In this document: one piece after another, positions 24,690 through 33,999 of the stretch
Numbering within the stretch: the first letter of the stretch is position 1
Layout: the number at the start of each line of letters is the position of its first letter
NCBI GenBank assembly: GCA_004335835.1
Contig: RWJK01000621.1
Span: 1 to 61,714 of the forward strand
DNA length: 61,714 nucleotides
Reading direction: 5' to 3'
Origin: Scenedesmus sp. ARA3
Lineage: Eukaryota > Chlorophyta > Chlorophyceae > Sphaeropleales > Scenedesmaceae
Notes under the pieces: generated by a model
Told to the model about the DNA's origin: nothing
Databases searched by the model: none
What the model saw: only the letters and a program-made list of their open reading frames with translations
Translations under genes and position numbers: made by a program

Positions 24690-25135
24690 TGTTGCAAGTG
24701 GTGCTGCCTGGAAGCCTGGCTGTGGTACTCAAGAGATGAACATGACTGCAGGGGTCTGCCTCGTCTTGAGCCACTGGGCTGTGTTGCGCCGCATGAGTGG
24801 CTCCATATGCGGAGGAGGGCTACTGGGTCAGATGCATGGCCAGCAGCGGCGGGGACCCCTGGGGGGAGTTGCAGGGAGCAGGGTGCATCAAGCCTTCAGT
24901 GACACCGTCTATAGGCTGAAAAGGTGGCACGGTGCAAGTGGTGCTGCCTGGAAGCCTGGCTGTGTGATCTACGAGATGAACATGACTGCAGGGATCTGCC
25001 TCGTCTTGAGCCACTGGGCTGTGTTGCGCTGTGTGGGGCTCCATATGTGGGGGAGGGCTACTGGGTCAGGTGCATGGCCAGCAGCGGAGGAGACCCTTGG
25101 GGAGCTGCAGGGAGCAGGGTGCAGCAAACCCTGAG
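24690..25135 (+). repeat. Two downstream copies (about 240 bp) of the last CCP-gene exon
   Basis: Copies at about 24699-24905 and 24938-25135 repeat the segment for GEGYWVRCMASSGGDPWG and the GCAGGGAGCAGGGTGCA end. Both contain an insertion with a CATGACTGCAG acceptor-like site not in the coding exon, and frameshifting differences. They share this insertion, so one was probably copied from the other. Confidence 0.9.
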
Positions 25136-25338
25136 TGCTGGGGTTGCTGCAGGGGCAGGGGTGCAGCAAGGCTTGACCTGCTGCCAGAGTGAGCTTTGGT
25201 GAACAGCTGGTGGCCTTTCACTTTTGGTGATGGCCGGGGAGACCTGCGGATCAGCTGCAGGGGGCCCAGGGCCTGATGCAATTCCCAGTTAAATTTGATT
25301 GAGCCAGCAAGCGAGCTGGATGGGTTCTTCGGTACACG

Positions 25339-25760
25339 TTTGTGTGCTTCCTACAAGCCTGGGTTTGTGTGCTTCCTGCAAGCCTGGGTTTGTGTGTTCC
25401 TGCAAGCCTGGCTGTGTGTGCTTTCCTGCAAGCCTGGGTTAGTGTGCTTCCTGCAAGCCTGGGTTAGTGTGCTTCCTGCAAGCCTGGGTTTGTGCGCTTC
25501 CTGCAAGCCGGGGTTTGTGTGCTTCATGCAAGCCTGGCTTTGTGTGCTTCCTGCAAGCCTGGGTCTGTGTGCTTCCTGCAAGCCTGTGTTTGTGTGCCTT
25601 CTGCAAGCCCGGCTTGGTGTGCTTCCTGCAAGCCTGGGTTGGTGTGCTTCCTGCAAGCCTGGCTTTGTGTGCTTCCTGCACGCATGGCTTTGTGTGCTTC
25701 CTGAAGTGAAAACCTACCCCTGCACAGGGTTTGTGTGCTTCCTGCAAGCTTGGGTGGGGG
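25339..25760. repeat. 25-bp minisatellite, about 16 copies
   Basis: The unit reads approximately GTGTGCTTCCTGCAAGCCTG plus five bases, varying by point changes and 1-bp indels. As 25 is not a multiple of three, the array is open in several frames on both strands and yields long spurious Cys/Leu-rich or Gln/Lys/His-rich ORFs. It lies in the 3' flank of the CCP-like gene, and one imperfect unit near 25705-25735 is interrupted. Confidence 0.95.
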
Positions 25761-26376
25761 CCACCGCCGAGGCAGGGTGCACCCAGCCGCGCTGCAGGCT
25801 TGAGCTGCTGCTGCTGGCTGCAGCAAGCGAGCAAACGAAACAACAGCTGGTTTGTAGCTGTTTCTGAGCAGGCATGTGTGCCATGACCACAGCAAAAGGG
25901 CAGCGGCACGATCGTGCCACTGCTGCCGCTGACCAGGCCTGAGGCCTGCGCAGCATGCTGTGCTTACAAACAAGCGCATCAGCCAGCAATGGTATTACAT
26001 TGTAGGCAGGCTGATGAAGCCTTGAGGCATTCGTTGCCAACACGGTGTTAATGGCATATGCACAAACTTAATGGGTGTGAATGATTTCTTAGACGCAGTT
26101 GCACGATGCCCATCAACCATTTCTGGCAGATGTGCCAGCAGGGTTTGCCCTGGCATGAACCAGCAGACAGTTATATGACTACTGGCAGGGACCTGCTCAG
26201 CATGAGCTTGTCCTGCAGCGAATGTGCAACGTTGAAGTGGCCTCACAGTCATACTGTTTGCCTGTTGCTGTACGAAAGGGCGTGCAGACCTCAGTTGACG
26301 AGAAAACTCTGCAGCATGGCCGGCCAGCAGCAGCTATGATCACCAGTTGTTGGAATATAGTATCGTGTACAGAATC
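25761..26376. other. Intergenic stretch before the Nudix gene
   Basis: No recognisable gene. An AT-rich ATATAGTA word at 26354-26361 lies just before the chosen Nudix start and could be a TATA-like element. Confidence 0.35.
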
Positions 26377-29054
26377 ATGCTGCTGAGGGGTTCTCGTGCG
26401 CTCGGAGCTTTATCGTCTGCTCTTGGGGGCAGCCGGCCACCTGTGAATGTCAGCAGCAGCTGCCAAAGTAATCGACATAGGCGAAGACTTGTGGTGCTCG
26501 CTGCAGCAGGGACTGCTAGTGCACAGCAGTCTGCCACAAGCAACGCAGCTAGCGGACAGAGGAGTGGTAGCAGCAACAGCAACAAAGGAACAGCTGGTGC
26601 TCAAGCATTGCAGCCCAAGCCTAACCTGCCTCCTCAAGCTGGCCAGAAAACAAACAAGCAGAAAAGCTGGGATAAACGGCAAAGGCAGCAGAGTAAGGCT
26701 CAAATGCAGGCAAAGGCGCAGCAGCAAGGTCAGCAGCAGCAGCAGCTAGCGCCGCAGCAACAGCAGCAAGGAAAGCAGGCGCCGCAGCAAAGCAAGGCAC
26801 AGCAGCAAGATGGACAGAAGCCAGGAGAGAAGCAGCAGTTCAAGCAGAAGAACCTCAAATGGAAGCAGCAGCAGCAGCAGCAGCGGAAGCCTGATGGCAG
26901 TAGCAAGGCAGCAGCAGCAGGCAACAAGCCTGCAGCAGGTAGCTCTGCAGCAGCAGCTGCAGCGGCGGCAGCAGCAGCTGCAGCTGAAAAGCTGCTGGCA
27001 GCCTCAGGCCTAGACAGCAGCAGCAGCAGAGTATTGCTGAAGCCTCAACTGCCTGCAGGTTACACACTGTCTGTTGATTCTGGCCGCAGCGGCACTGGCA
27101 GCAGCGACCCTAGGGTGACACTGCAGGTGGCACAGCCCGCAAGCAAACCCAGCAGCAGCAGCAGCAGCAGCAGTAGCAGGCCGAAACAGGTAGCTGGTGT
27201 GTCATATGAGCTGCCGCGGAGTGCCAGTTGGCAGTACAGGGCAGCAGGTGAGCACAGCAGCCTGTGCTAAATTTGAATTGATTTTGTATGTTTGACCTCG
27301 CATGACTGGCTACCAACTGCATTAGTTGTGTGTATGGTGGGGCAGCAGGTGAGCACAGCAGGCTGTGCAGTGGCACTTCATGGGTGCAGGTTTGATCATG
27401 GCCTCAAGTTGACCTAGTTATCTGCAATGACGTCTGCAGTGCGTGTCTGTTCGTTGTGGTGCGGTACATGCCAGCTATAACACACGTGTTACACGTGTTA
27501 GACGTGGCAGCTTACAGTTGCAACAGCAGCCGCGCACACAGGATACGCAAACAAACAGCCGTAGCCCTGATTGCCACCAGCACGATTTTCCGCACACCGC
27601 GTCCTTAGCATGTCAGCACTCCTTCATCAGAACAAGGTGCAGCTTCGCGCAACGTGCCTGACTGCTGCTGCTGCTGCTTCTGCTGCCAGGCGTCGTGGTC
27701 TACGACTTTGCTGAAAATGATCCAGACAGCACCCAGCTGCTGCTGGTGCATGCATGCAACATGTCTGACGGCTGCTGCTGCTGCTGCTGCTGCTGCCATC
27801 GCTGCTGCTGCCAGGCGTTGTGGTCTACGACTTCAGCGACGACGGCGACCCAGACAGTACTCAGCTGCTGCTGGTGCGTGAGAAGCAGGGCCAATGGTCC
27901 CTCCCTGCAGGCAAAATCGACGGCGCACTCGATGCCCGCAACTCTCCAGCAGCAACAGCAGCAAGAGAGTTAGAAGAGGAGACACACGGCCTCATCCCTG
28001 CTGCTGCTACAGCGGCGCTGCTGCAGCACTGCCCACAGCTGTACTGGTCGGCTGGAAAGATGGTGCTGTATTTTCTGCGCTACAAGGGAGGGGAGGAGCT
28101 GCCGCAGCTGATGGCGGCGCGGCTTGCAGGTGGGGGTTGACCGTTGACTGTTTGACCCGTTGAATGATTGACTGTTTCACTGCAAAATGTGCTGTACATG
28201 CTGCTGTACATGCTGCTGTACTGCTGCTGTGCATAGGAAGGCAGCAGCCGCCGCAGCTGATGGCGGCGCGGCTTGCACGTGGGGTTTGACCGCTGACCGT
28301 TGACTGGTTGACTGTTGTTTGACTGGCTGGCAAGATGGTGCTGTGTCTTCTGCTTTTAAGGGAGGGGAGGGGCTGCCGCAGCTGATGGCGGCACGGCTTG
28401 CAGGTGGGGTTTGACCGTTGACCCTTGACTGGTTGACTGTTGACTGTTGTTTGACCGCCTGGCAAGATGGTGCTGTACTATCTGCACTATCGGCCTTGAT
28501 TGCGCCTGCTGCATGCTTGTTCACTGCTGTGTTGTGCCCCTGCTGTTTCACTGCTGTTGGCCTGTTGCTATCATATAATTCTGTATCTGCTGCTGTTTGT
28601 GCTATATCTGCTGCCATGCAGCTGGTGCTGGGCGGCCTGAGGCTCAAGGCATTGACAGCATGGCATGGCTGCCACTAGATCAGCTGCTGGCAGCAGCAGG
28701 CGCAGCCAGGCGGCAGGGCACACAAGCAGCAGGTGCTCCTCCTGCTGCTGCTGCTGCTGCTGCTGCAGCACCAGATGCATCTAGCTTGCCAGCCCCGTCA
28801 GCTCGCCTGCTGGCAGCAAGCACACAAGTAGGGGAGCAGCAAGATGACAAGGAGCAGCAAGCTGAGCAGCAGCAGCAAGCTGCTGACAGTACTGACGACA
28901 TGGCTCAGACCATGCTGGCAGCGCTGCTGACGTATGCTGTTGCTGAGGATGAGGAGTCAGCAGCAGCAGCAGTGGTGGGTGCTGTGGCAGCAGCAGCAGC
29001 CGGCTCTGCAGCAGTAGATCTGGATGACGATTCAAATGCCCTGCTGGCAGCAGC

Positions 29055-29093
<39 letters not shown>

Positions 29094-29319
29094 TGCTGCC
29101 AGTATGGTGCTGCGCAAGCCTCTGGCTTGGAACAAGCAGCTGATTGCAAAGTGGCTGCGGGTGCTGGCTGCTGGCCGCGCCCCTGCGCCTGGCCTGCGGG
29201 TGGTACAGCAGCAGCAGCAGCAGCAGCAGCAGCCAGTGGTTGAGCAGCTGCCTGACGACTGGCAGAAGTTTGTGTCTCAGCCGCTACCGCTGAATGCATA
29301 TGGCCAGCCGTCAAACAAC

Positions 29320-29358
<39 letters not shown>

Positions 29359-29498
29359 CAGCCTGCATCTGCTGGTGTCAGTACTGCTGACTCAGCATTA
29401 GATGCTGGCAGTTGTGGCAGCGGTGCAGCTGTTGGGCAGCCTTGGGCCATTTCCATTTGGTCTGGACGGCATGCACGGGAGCTGCAGGAGCAGCAGCT

Positions 29499-29565
<67 letters not shown>

Positions 29566-29580
29566 GAGCTAGCTGTGTAG
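26377..29580 (+). CDS. Nudix hydrolase-domain protein with low-complexity arms
   Basis: Nudix enzymes cleave nucleoside diphosphates linked to another moiety. Exons 26377-27247, 27815-28129 and 28622-29580 join in phase (714 residues). The N-terminus MLLRGSRALGALSSALGG with many Ser/Arg suggests an organelle transit peptide, followed by a Q/K-rich basic arm. Exon 2 carries the Nudix core: GVVVYDFSDD, QGQWSLPAGKIDGA, then RELEEETHGLI, then a later strand GKMVLYFLRYKGGEELPQ. The RELEEE metal-binding core is intact, but the usual Glu before it is Asn, four residues are inserted after the first Gly, and an extra His sits before the last Gly. Exon 3 holds MAWLPLDQLL, usual near the end of such domains, then a Q/A-rich tail with a run of about 19 Gln. 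The Met at 26347 is an alternative start. Confidence 0.85.
27686..27753 (+). repeat. Upstream copy of the start of the Nudix core exon
   Basis: A CTG-tract acceptor at 27658-27685 is followed by a copy of the exon that opens at 27815 (VVVYDF and DPDSTQLLLV), ending with a TGCATGC word instead of the REKQG codons. Confidence 0.9.
28240..28485 (+). repeat. Three downstream copies of the Nudix core exon end
   Basis: Partial copies at about 28240-28291, 28322-28410 and 28449-28480 repeat parts of the coding end (AGKMVLYFLRY, LPQLMAARLAG), the first two with the GTGGGG or equivalent donor, interspersed with TTGACCGTTGACTG-like words that are themselves repeated. Confidence 0.88.
29507..29563 (+). 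repeat. (CAG)19 coding poly-glutamine run
   Basis: This uninterrupted CAG run in the last Nudix exon encodes the C-terminal poly-Q a few codons before the stop. It illustrates the CAG-in-exon orientation rule. Confidence 0.9.
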
Positions 29581-29626
29581 CTCAGCATAGCACCCAAGTT
29601 GCTGACTGGTGTCGGCACAGACAGCG

Positions 29627-29631
29627 TGTAA
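29627..29631 (+). terminator. TGTAA polyadenylation motif after the Nudix gene
   Basis: TGTAA lies 47 bp after the stop, a normal chlorophyte distance. Confidence 0.5.
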
Positions 29632-29699
29632 GGTCGTCTTCAGGTTGACATGTCACATGCTAGGGCCTACTGGCTAGTTGTTCAGGGACTCGTGCTTGT

Positions 29700-30563
29700 G
29701 CATGCTTGCAGACAAAACAGTCGTCTTGTGTTGAACATTGCAGACACGCTCAACGTTACAACAGCGCGGCCGACAAATATTGGTTAGCTAACACAATCAG
29801 CGGTGAGAGCAACCAGCACACTGCATCCCTGGGGCTCAACCCCCCATGTTCAAACTGCTGGATATTTGCGGTCGCTGTCTCTGCAGCATCTGCACTTGGC
29901 CGCCGCTGCCTTAGGACATGCCGCACGCTATGCACACAACAGATCTGACGCCAATTCCGAGGTGCAAAGCACCGCGAAACATGCATTGCCGTGTAACACA
30001 TCAACCGGGACGAGGATGCCGCACACCAGCAGACACATGCTAGCGACCTACTGGCTCGCTGTCCGAAGCTGCAGCTCATTGCGCTCGCGCTGGGAGCGCA
30101 GCTGCACAGCTGCTGCTGCTGCTGCTGCTGCTTACAAGGCATCATCTGTGACATTGCCGCCGATCGAGCGATCAAGCAACTTAAAGCATCATGCTACCAA
30201 CCATCGCTGGCCAGGCATGGCGACCAGCTGCTGCTGCTGCTGCATCCCTGAAGATTCAACAGTTGCCATCAGCCTGGCGTATAGGCATGACTTGCTGCAC
30301 TGGCACCGGGCGCGAGACTGCTGCTGCTGCTGCTGCTATTCTGACCAGCAACTGCTGCTCAGGAGCTGCAGTACTGAGAGCAGGCTGCCAGCCCTTGTTG
30401 CACGGCTGCTGCATTGAGCTGACACCCAGCTGTAGCTGTGCAGCGGCTATGTACTGCTAGGACTGCCTTGAGGGTGCTGGTGTTGCAGGTACGAAGGGAT
30501 GCCTGCCGTGGACTGGATGAGTGCTGTCATTGGCTCAAAAACGGGCTGTGTTCCCGTCGTGTA
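29700..30563 (+). other. Possible unidentified spliced gene
   Basis: Several short segments look protein-like and are bounded by splice-like sites, but I could not join them with confidence. One frame at about 29998-30108 contains ASDLLARCPKLQLIALALGA, leucine-rich-repeat-like. Another at about 30135-30240 contains GIICDIAADRAIKQLK. A candidate final exon starts after GTTGCAG near 30489 and reads YEGMPAVDWMSAVIGSKTG to a stop at 30571. CTG tracts lie between them, as expected for a (+) gene. An overlapping (-) ORF (30447-30797) is less convincing. No family is recognised. Confidence 0.25.
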
Positions 30564-30983
30564 ACACACAAATCGTGCTGCTGCTGCTGCTGCTGGTGAG
30601 GTTTGATTATTCAGCTGTAGATCACTGCTGCCCAGGCCTGATGCTTGACCTCCTAGTAGGGTGTCAGACACTGCAGCAGCGAGAGGAGCAGCAGCACCAA
30701 GAGAGTGAGGCTCAGCGAAGCAGCCCACAAGCAGCCGCATGGGATTGCGCTTGCTGGCTGTAGCGGCAGCGTTCCTTGGATGCGTTACAGCGCCCAACTA
30801 GCTGCAGCGACCCTGGCCGCCCAATACACTGCTGCTATCTGTTGCAAGGCAAGCAAGGGAGGCCTGCAGTGGCTATGCCCACCTGGCTTGAAGGGCTGCA
30901 CGTAGCTTCTAATGGGCTGCTTGTCGCCGGCGCCACTGCTGCTCCTGTTGCTGCTGCTGCTGGTGCTGTGCTGCTACTGCTGC

Positions 30984-31466
30984 TCAGCTGGCATCCTCCT
31001 CCTGCGCTTTGATCAACGCCAGGGCAGTCCCTTCGACAACAGCACCTCCCGCTGCATCTCTACAGGTGGTATCAAACGTAACTCGCTTTCCGGACTGGCT
31101 GGACACCCGAACTTCAGCTGTGATGCTGCTGCCTACGAGGGCGGGCTTTCTAAACTTCAACGTCTGCGTAAGGTACAACGCGCCAGGGAAGTTGCTGCCG
31201 ATGATTGCAGGAAACATCGACGCCATCAGCATCCCAGGCAGGATGGGTGCTGCGTGCCCTGCTGCGCTTGCTGCTGCTTTGTCGGTGTGAATGGGGTTGC
31301 TATCGCCTGTGAGGGCCACAAACTCGGAGGAGCTCTGCTGATCAAACACCTTTGTCAGTGTATACGTCGCACCGGTGTTCAATGCACGCAGGCAGGCAGC
31401 AGCAAGGACAGCAGCGCTGCTGCTGCACCACCTGCAGCCAGACGCAGTGTGCAGCATCATACTCAT
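30984..31466 (-). CDS. MaoC-like hydratase (HTD2-type 3-hydroxyacyl-thioester dehydratase)
   Basis: Hot-dog-fold hydratase/dehydratase acting on (3R)-hydroxyacyl thioesters, the dehydratase step of mitochondrial type II fatty acid synthesis if it is HTD2. The 160-residue product shows the family signature FVALTGDSNPIHTD with catalytic Asp and His, then ILPGMLMASMFPAIIGSNFP, then LTQTLKFRKPALVGSSITAE and a terminal strand VVEGTALALI. The ATG at 31466 gives a short N-terminus MSMMLHTASG with Ser, Arg and Ala, plausible for mitochondrial targeting; the open frame extends upstream to 31577 without another ATG. The whole domain is one exon, in contrast to its spliced neighbours. R-specific enoyl-CoA hydratase of beta-oxidation is the alternative. 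The gene points toward the Nudix gene. Confidence 0.88.
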   Translation of the reverse strand: MSMMLHTASGCRWCSSSAAVLAAACLRALNTGATYTLTKVFDQQSSSEFVALTGDSNPIHTDKAAASAAGHAAPILPGMLMASMFPAIIGSNFPGALYLTQTLKFRKPALVGSSITAEVRVSSQSGKRVTFDTTCRDAAGGAVVEGTALALIKAQEEDAS

Positions 31467-31598
31467 TAAAAGATGCTGCACATGGACCACTTTTCCCACT
31501 GAACGACACTCCAACTCTCTGTCAACAGCTCTGTCAACAGCTGTCGCGCAGATGATGGAGGACAGCCACAGCGTCAAGACCTAAAGCCTGCATGTAAC

Positions 31599-31784
31599 AT
31601 GTTAGCAACAAGGTAACCCCCACCTGCTGCCTGGTGACGGCGGTGAGGGGGTCTGGGTGGTCTACCCCTCACCAATAGAGAGGCAATGATAGTCGTAGTT
31701 TCCGCTCCGTACGGGGCGCGGTTGCCGATGCCGATGACAAGGTATGGCTTACAAGAATACTATTATTATTATGTTAGCAACAAA
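31599..31784 (+). mobile_element. SINE-like retroposon with 13-bp target-site duplications
   Basis: Identical 13-bp direct repeats ATGTTAGCAACAA at 31599-31611 and 31772-31784 flank a 160-bp segment ending in a simple tail (CTATTATTATTAT). This is the classic signature of a short non-LTR-type insertion. The body is GC-rich with a hairpin-prone CCGCTCCGTACGGGGCGCGG segment near its 3' end and no ORF of its own. I could not assign A and B boxes confidently, so a tRNA, 5S or other origin is open. It inserted just upstream of the hydratase start. Confidence 0.78.
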
Positions 31785-32725
31785 CCCTAATGACCTGTGT
31801 CGGAGGGCTGACATGTCCAAGTGACGCCACATCAGTCAACAGCATACCCTGCAATCCCCAGAGCTATCAGGCCACGGGTTCACCCGCTTGCACAACCAAA
31901 CAAGTTGTCTCACGCAAAGGCGCACAGTGGTTCTGCCAGCCTTGCATTTGCTTTACACCCACTTCGACACATGGTGGTGCCCCGTGTGTGCTTGCATGTG
32001 CTGTGCTGCCAGCCGGCTGCCAGCTCTCTAGCAGCAGCAGGCACGTGTGCATAAGCTCCAAGCTGATGGCAGAGTCTGTCAAGCTGCCTCATGCTGCTGC
32101 AGGAGCTACACCAGAGACCTGAACATTGCATGCCCTGGACAATATATGCCCTCCAGGCAGCACAACATTCTTACAAACAACACACGCATGAAAGTAGCAC
32201 TGAGGCCGCCGCCAATTCACACAAACAAAACAACACCATGTTGACGCCAGATTTGGTCTGCTATTTCCGTGTACAATGCATACGCATGCAAACTCTCTGC
32301 CAGCAGCAGCCTCATGAGATCAGCTGTGCTAGCCGGAAGCCGCGCCCATCCACGGCCCCTCACCAGCTGCCCAACTGCCACACATTCAACGCCAAAGGCG
32401 CTTTCTTCACATGCAATGCATCAGCATTGCTGCCACAGCCGGGCAGCCTGCCGGGATGCAAGCTTGCCTGGGCCGCAGCACATACTGTGTGGATGCAACC
32501 CCGCAAGAAGTGTCATCATCATCATGTTACCCATCAAGCCATAAGCCCGCAAGAGGTTTGAGCTGCATGATTTGACGGAAGAGCAAACTAGCTGCTCTTT
32601 GTGCTGTCAGTGGCCCACGCAGCCCAGGGCTATAGGCATGCAGCCTTCAGTCCAGCTCGTGTTTTGGATTTTGAATCTGAGCCTGGTGTCGGTGGGCTCC
32701 AGCTCGTAGCCAAACAGCCTCATCA

Positions 32726-32775
<50 letters not shown>

Positions 32776-32786
32776 ACACTACAGAC
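31785..32786. other. Region with no supported gene, 3' of the small (-) gene
   Basis: Several ORFs (for example 31790-32122 and 32091-32561, +) show no domain or splice logic. The stretch may include 3' flank of the gene ending at 32787. A (CTG)n tract lies at 32729-32775, which on the (+) strand here marks no exon. Confidence 0.4.
32640..32720 (-). repeat. Degenerate copy of the last coding exon of the small (-) gene
   Basis: The minus strand reads FGYELEPTDTRLRF, matching YGYELEPSDSNTK of the coding exon, downstream of its stop. It could instead be an alternative 3' exon reached through the GTGTAAG donor that overlaps the stop. Confidence 0.7.
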
Positions 32787-33635
32787 TTACACCTGCTTGG
32801 TGTTGCTGTCGCTGGGCTCCAGCTCGTAGCCGTAGCGCTCCGGCTCCTCCTTGGTCGCCGGCTTGCTGCAGCAGCAGAACATAAAGCCCAGCCCCTGGCC
32901 CTTGGTGTGCGCGGCGTCGTCCTGCAAGCAGCCAGGAGGCATGTGTTGGATTGACCACATAGGTCATCATGGCTGCTCTGTGTTTGGGGACGGGCTGCGC
33001 AGGGCGGCGGTGGTGAAGGTGGCTGCTGCAGCTGCTGGCAGTTGAGCATGCATGCGGCTCCAACTGGACCGTCATCGCCTCTGCGTGTTACGCCGGTCAG
33101 GCGTGCAGCAGAACTCATCAGCTGCCTAAGCAACTAAACAAAAAATCTGGTGCTATTGCTGGCAGCACGAACAAGTGCTACCAGAGCTGGCAGACTACCT
33201 TCCTGACAGTCTGGACATGGCTGTTGACAGGCCTGACCCAGTGAGACTGTGAGGCACCTGCTCTTCTGCTCACCTTCCTGTGGTGCTCCAAAGGATCGTA
33301 CTCGTTCGGCTGCAATACCAGTAAACACAATGAACGGTGATGCATGCCTGTATTAACCATGGCGCTTGCTGCCCGGGAGCTTTCCCGCTGTCGCCCGGCA
33401 CAATATCTAAGAAGCTCCCGGTGCTTGAGCTCGATTGCTGAAACAAAAGGACTGAAATTAATCTTACCTCAACATACATGTTGCCCGTGGGGCTCTTCAC
33501 CAGCTTGTAGCTCTTTGAACTAGGCAAGCTGCCCTGCGCGTCTGCTGCGACATCCACTCCGCTTCCAGAAGCATTATTTTCTAACGGTATCTGTGCGGGC
33601 TCAGCGAATGCTGTGGTGGCCTGCTCTGCTGCCAT
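32787..33635 (-). CDS. Small conserved-looking protein of unknown function (113 residues)
   Basis: Exons in coding order are 33635-33468, 33309-33274 and 32921-32787, all phase 0 with clean GT-AG borders (GAGGTAAG, TTGCAG). The product begins MAAEQATTAFAEPAQIP, has a basic/Tyr segment SYKLVKSPTGNMYVE, a 12-residue micro-exon PNEYDPLEHHRK, and ends with GLGFMFCCCSKPATKEEPER and YGYELEPSDSNTKQV. The CCC cluster after hydrophobic residues could be S-acylated, so membrane association is possible. The TAA stop sits inside a TGTAA motif (minus strand at 32791-32787), which is odd if that motif is used for polyadenylation. An alternative longer 3' exon exists. No family is recognised. Confidence 0.68.
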
Positions 33636-33949
33636 CCTGCAAGCTGTTGGGCTGCCTGCAACGACTGGTGAGACGTTTCGGGTGACACGGGCGGACGAAG
33701 GACGGAACGAGCACAATCAACTGCTTTGAATAATTGTGATCGACCATCCGCTTTTGCGAGGCCATGCAGTAGTCGTGGTGGTTCAGCTGGCCTGGCAATG
33801 ACAATGACGCTGCAGTGCTGGGAGCAATGACACGGCACTGCAGGGCGTTGCGAGACGAGTTGCCTTTACCCGCTGCATCTGTAGTGTTTTGAATTTTGCA
33901 AAGAAGCACTTCCACCACCTAATCTGCGCCTCTCGGCACTTTCAACTGC
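33636..33949. promoter_or_regulatory. Shared divergent promoter region
   Basis: Only 314 bp separate the start codons of the small (-) gene and the P-loop (+) gene, so their promoters must overlap or abut. No TATA box or clear element is visible. Confidence 0.55.
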
Positions 33950-33957
33950 ATGGCAGC

Positions 33958-33999
<42 letters not shown>

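Noticed and set aside
25295..25867. 190-residue Cys/Leu-rich ORF (+) and opposing Gln/Lys/His-rich ORFs
   Set aside because: They are by-products of the 25-bp minisatellite, which is open in several frames on both strands.
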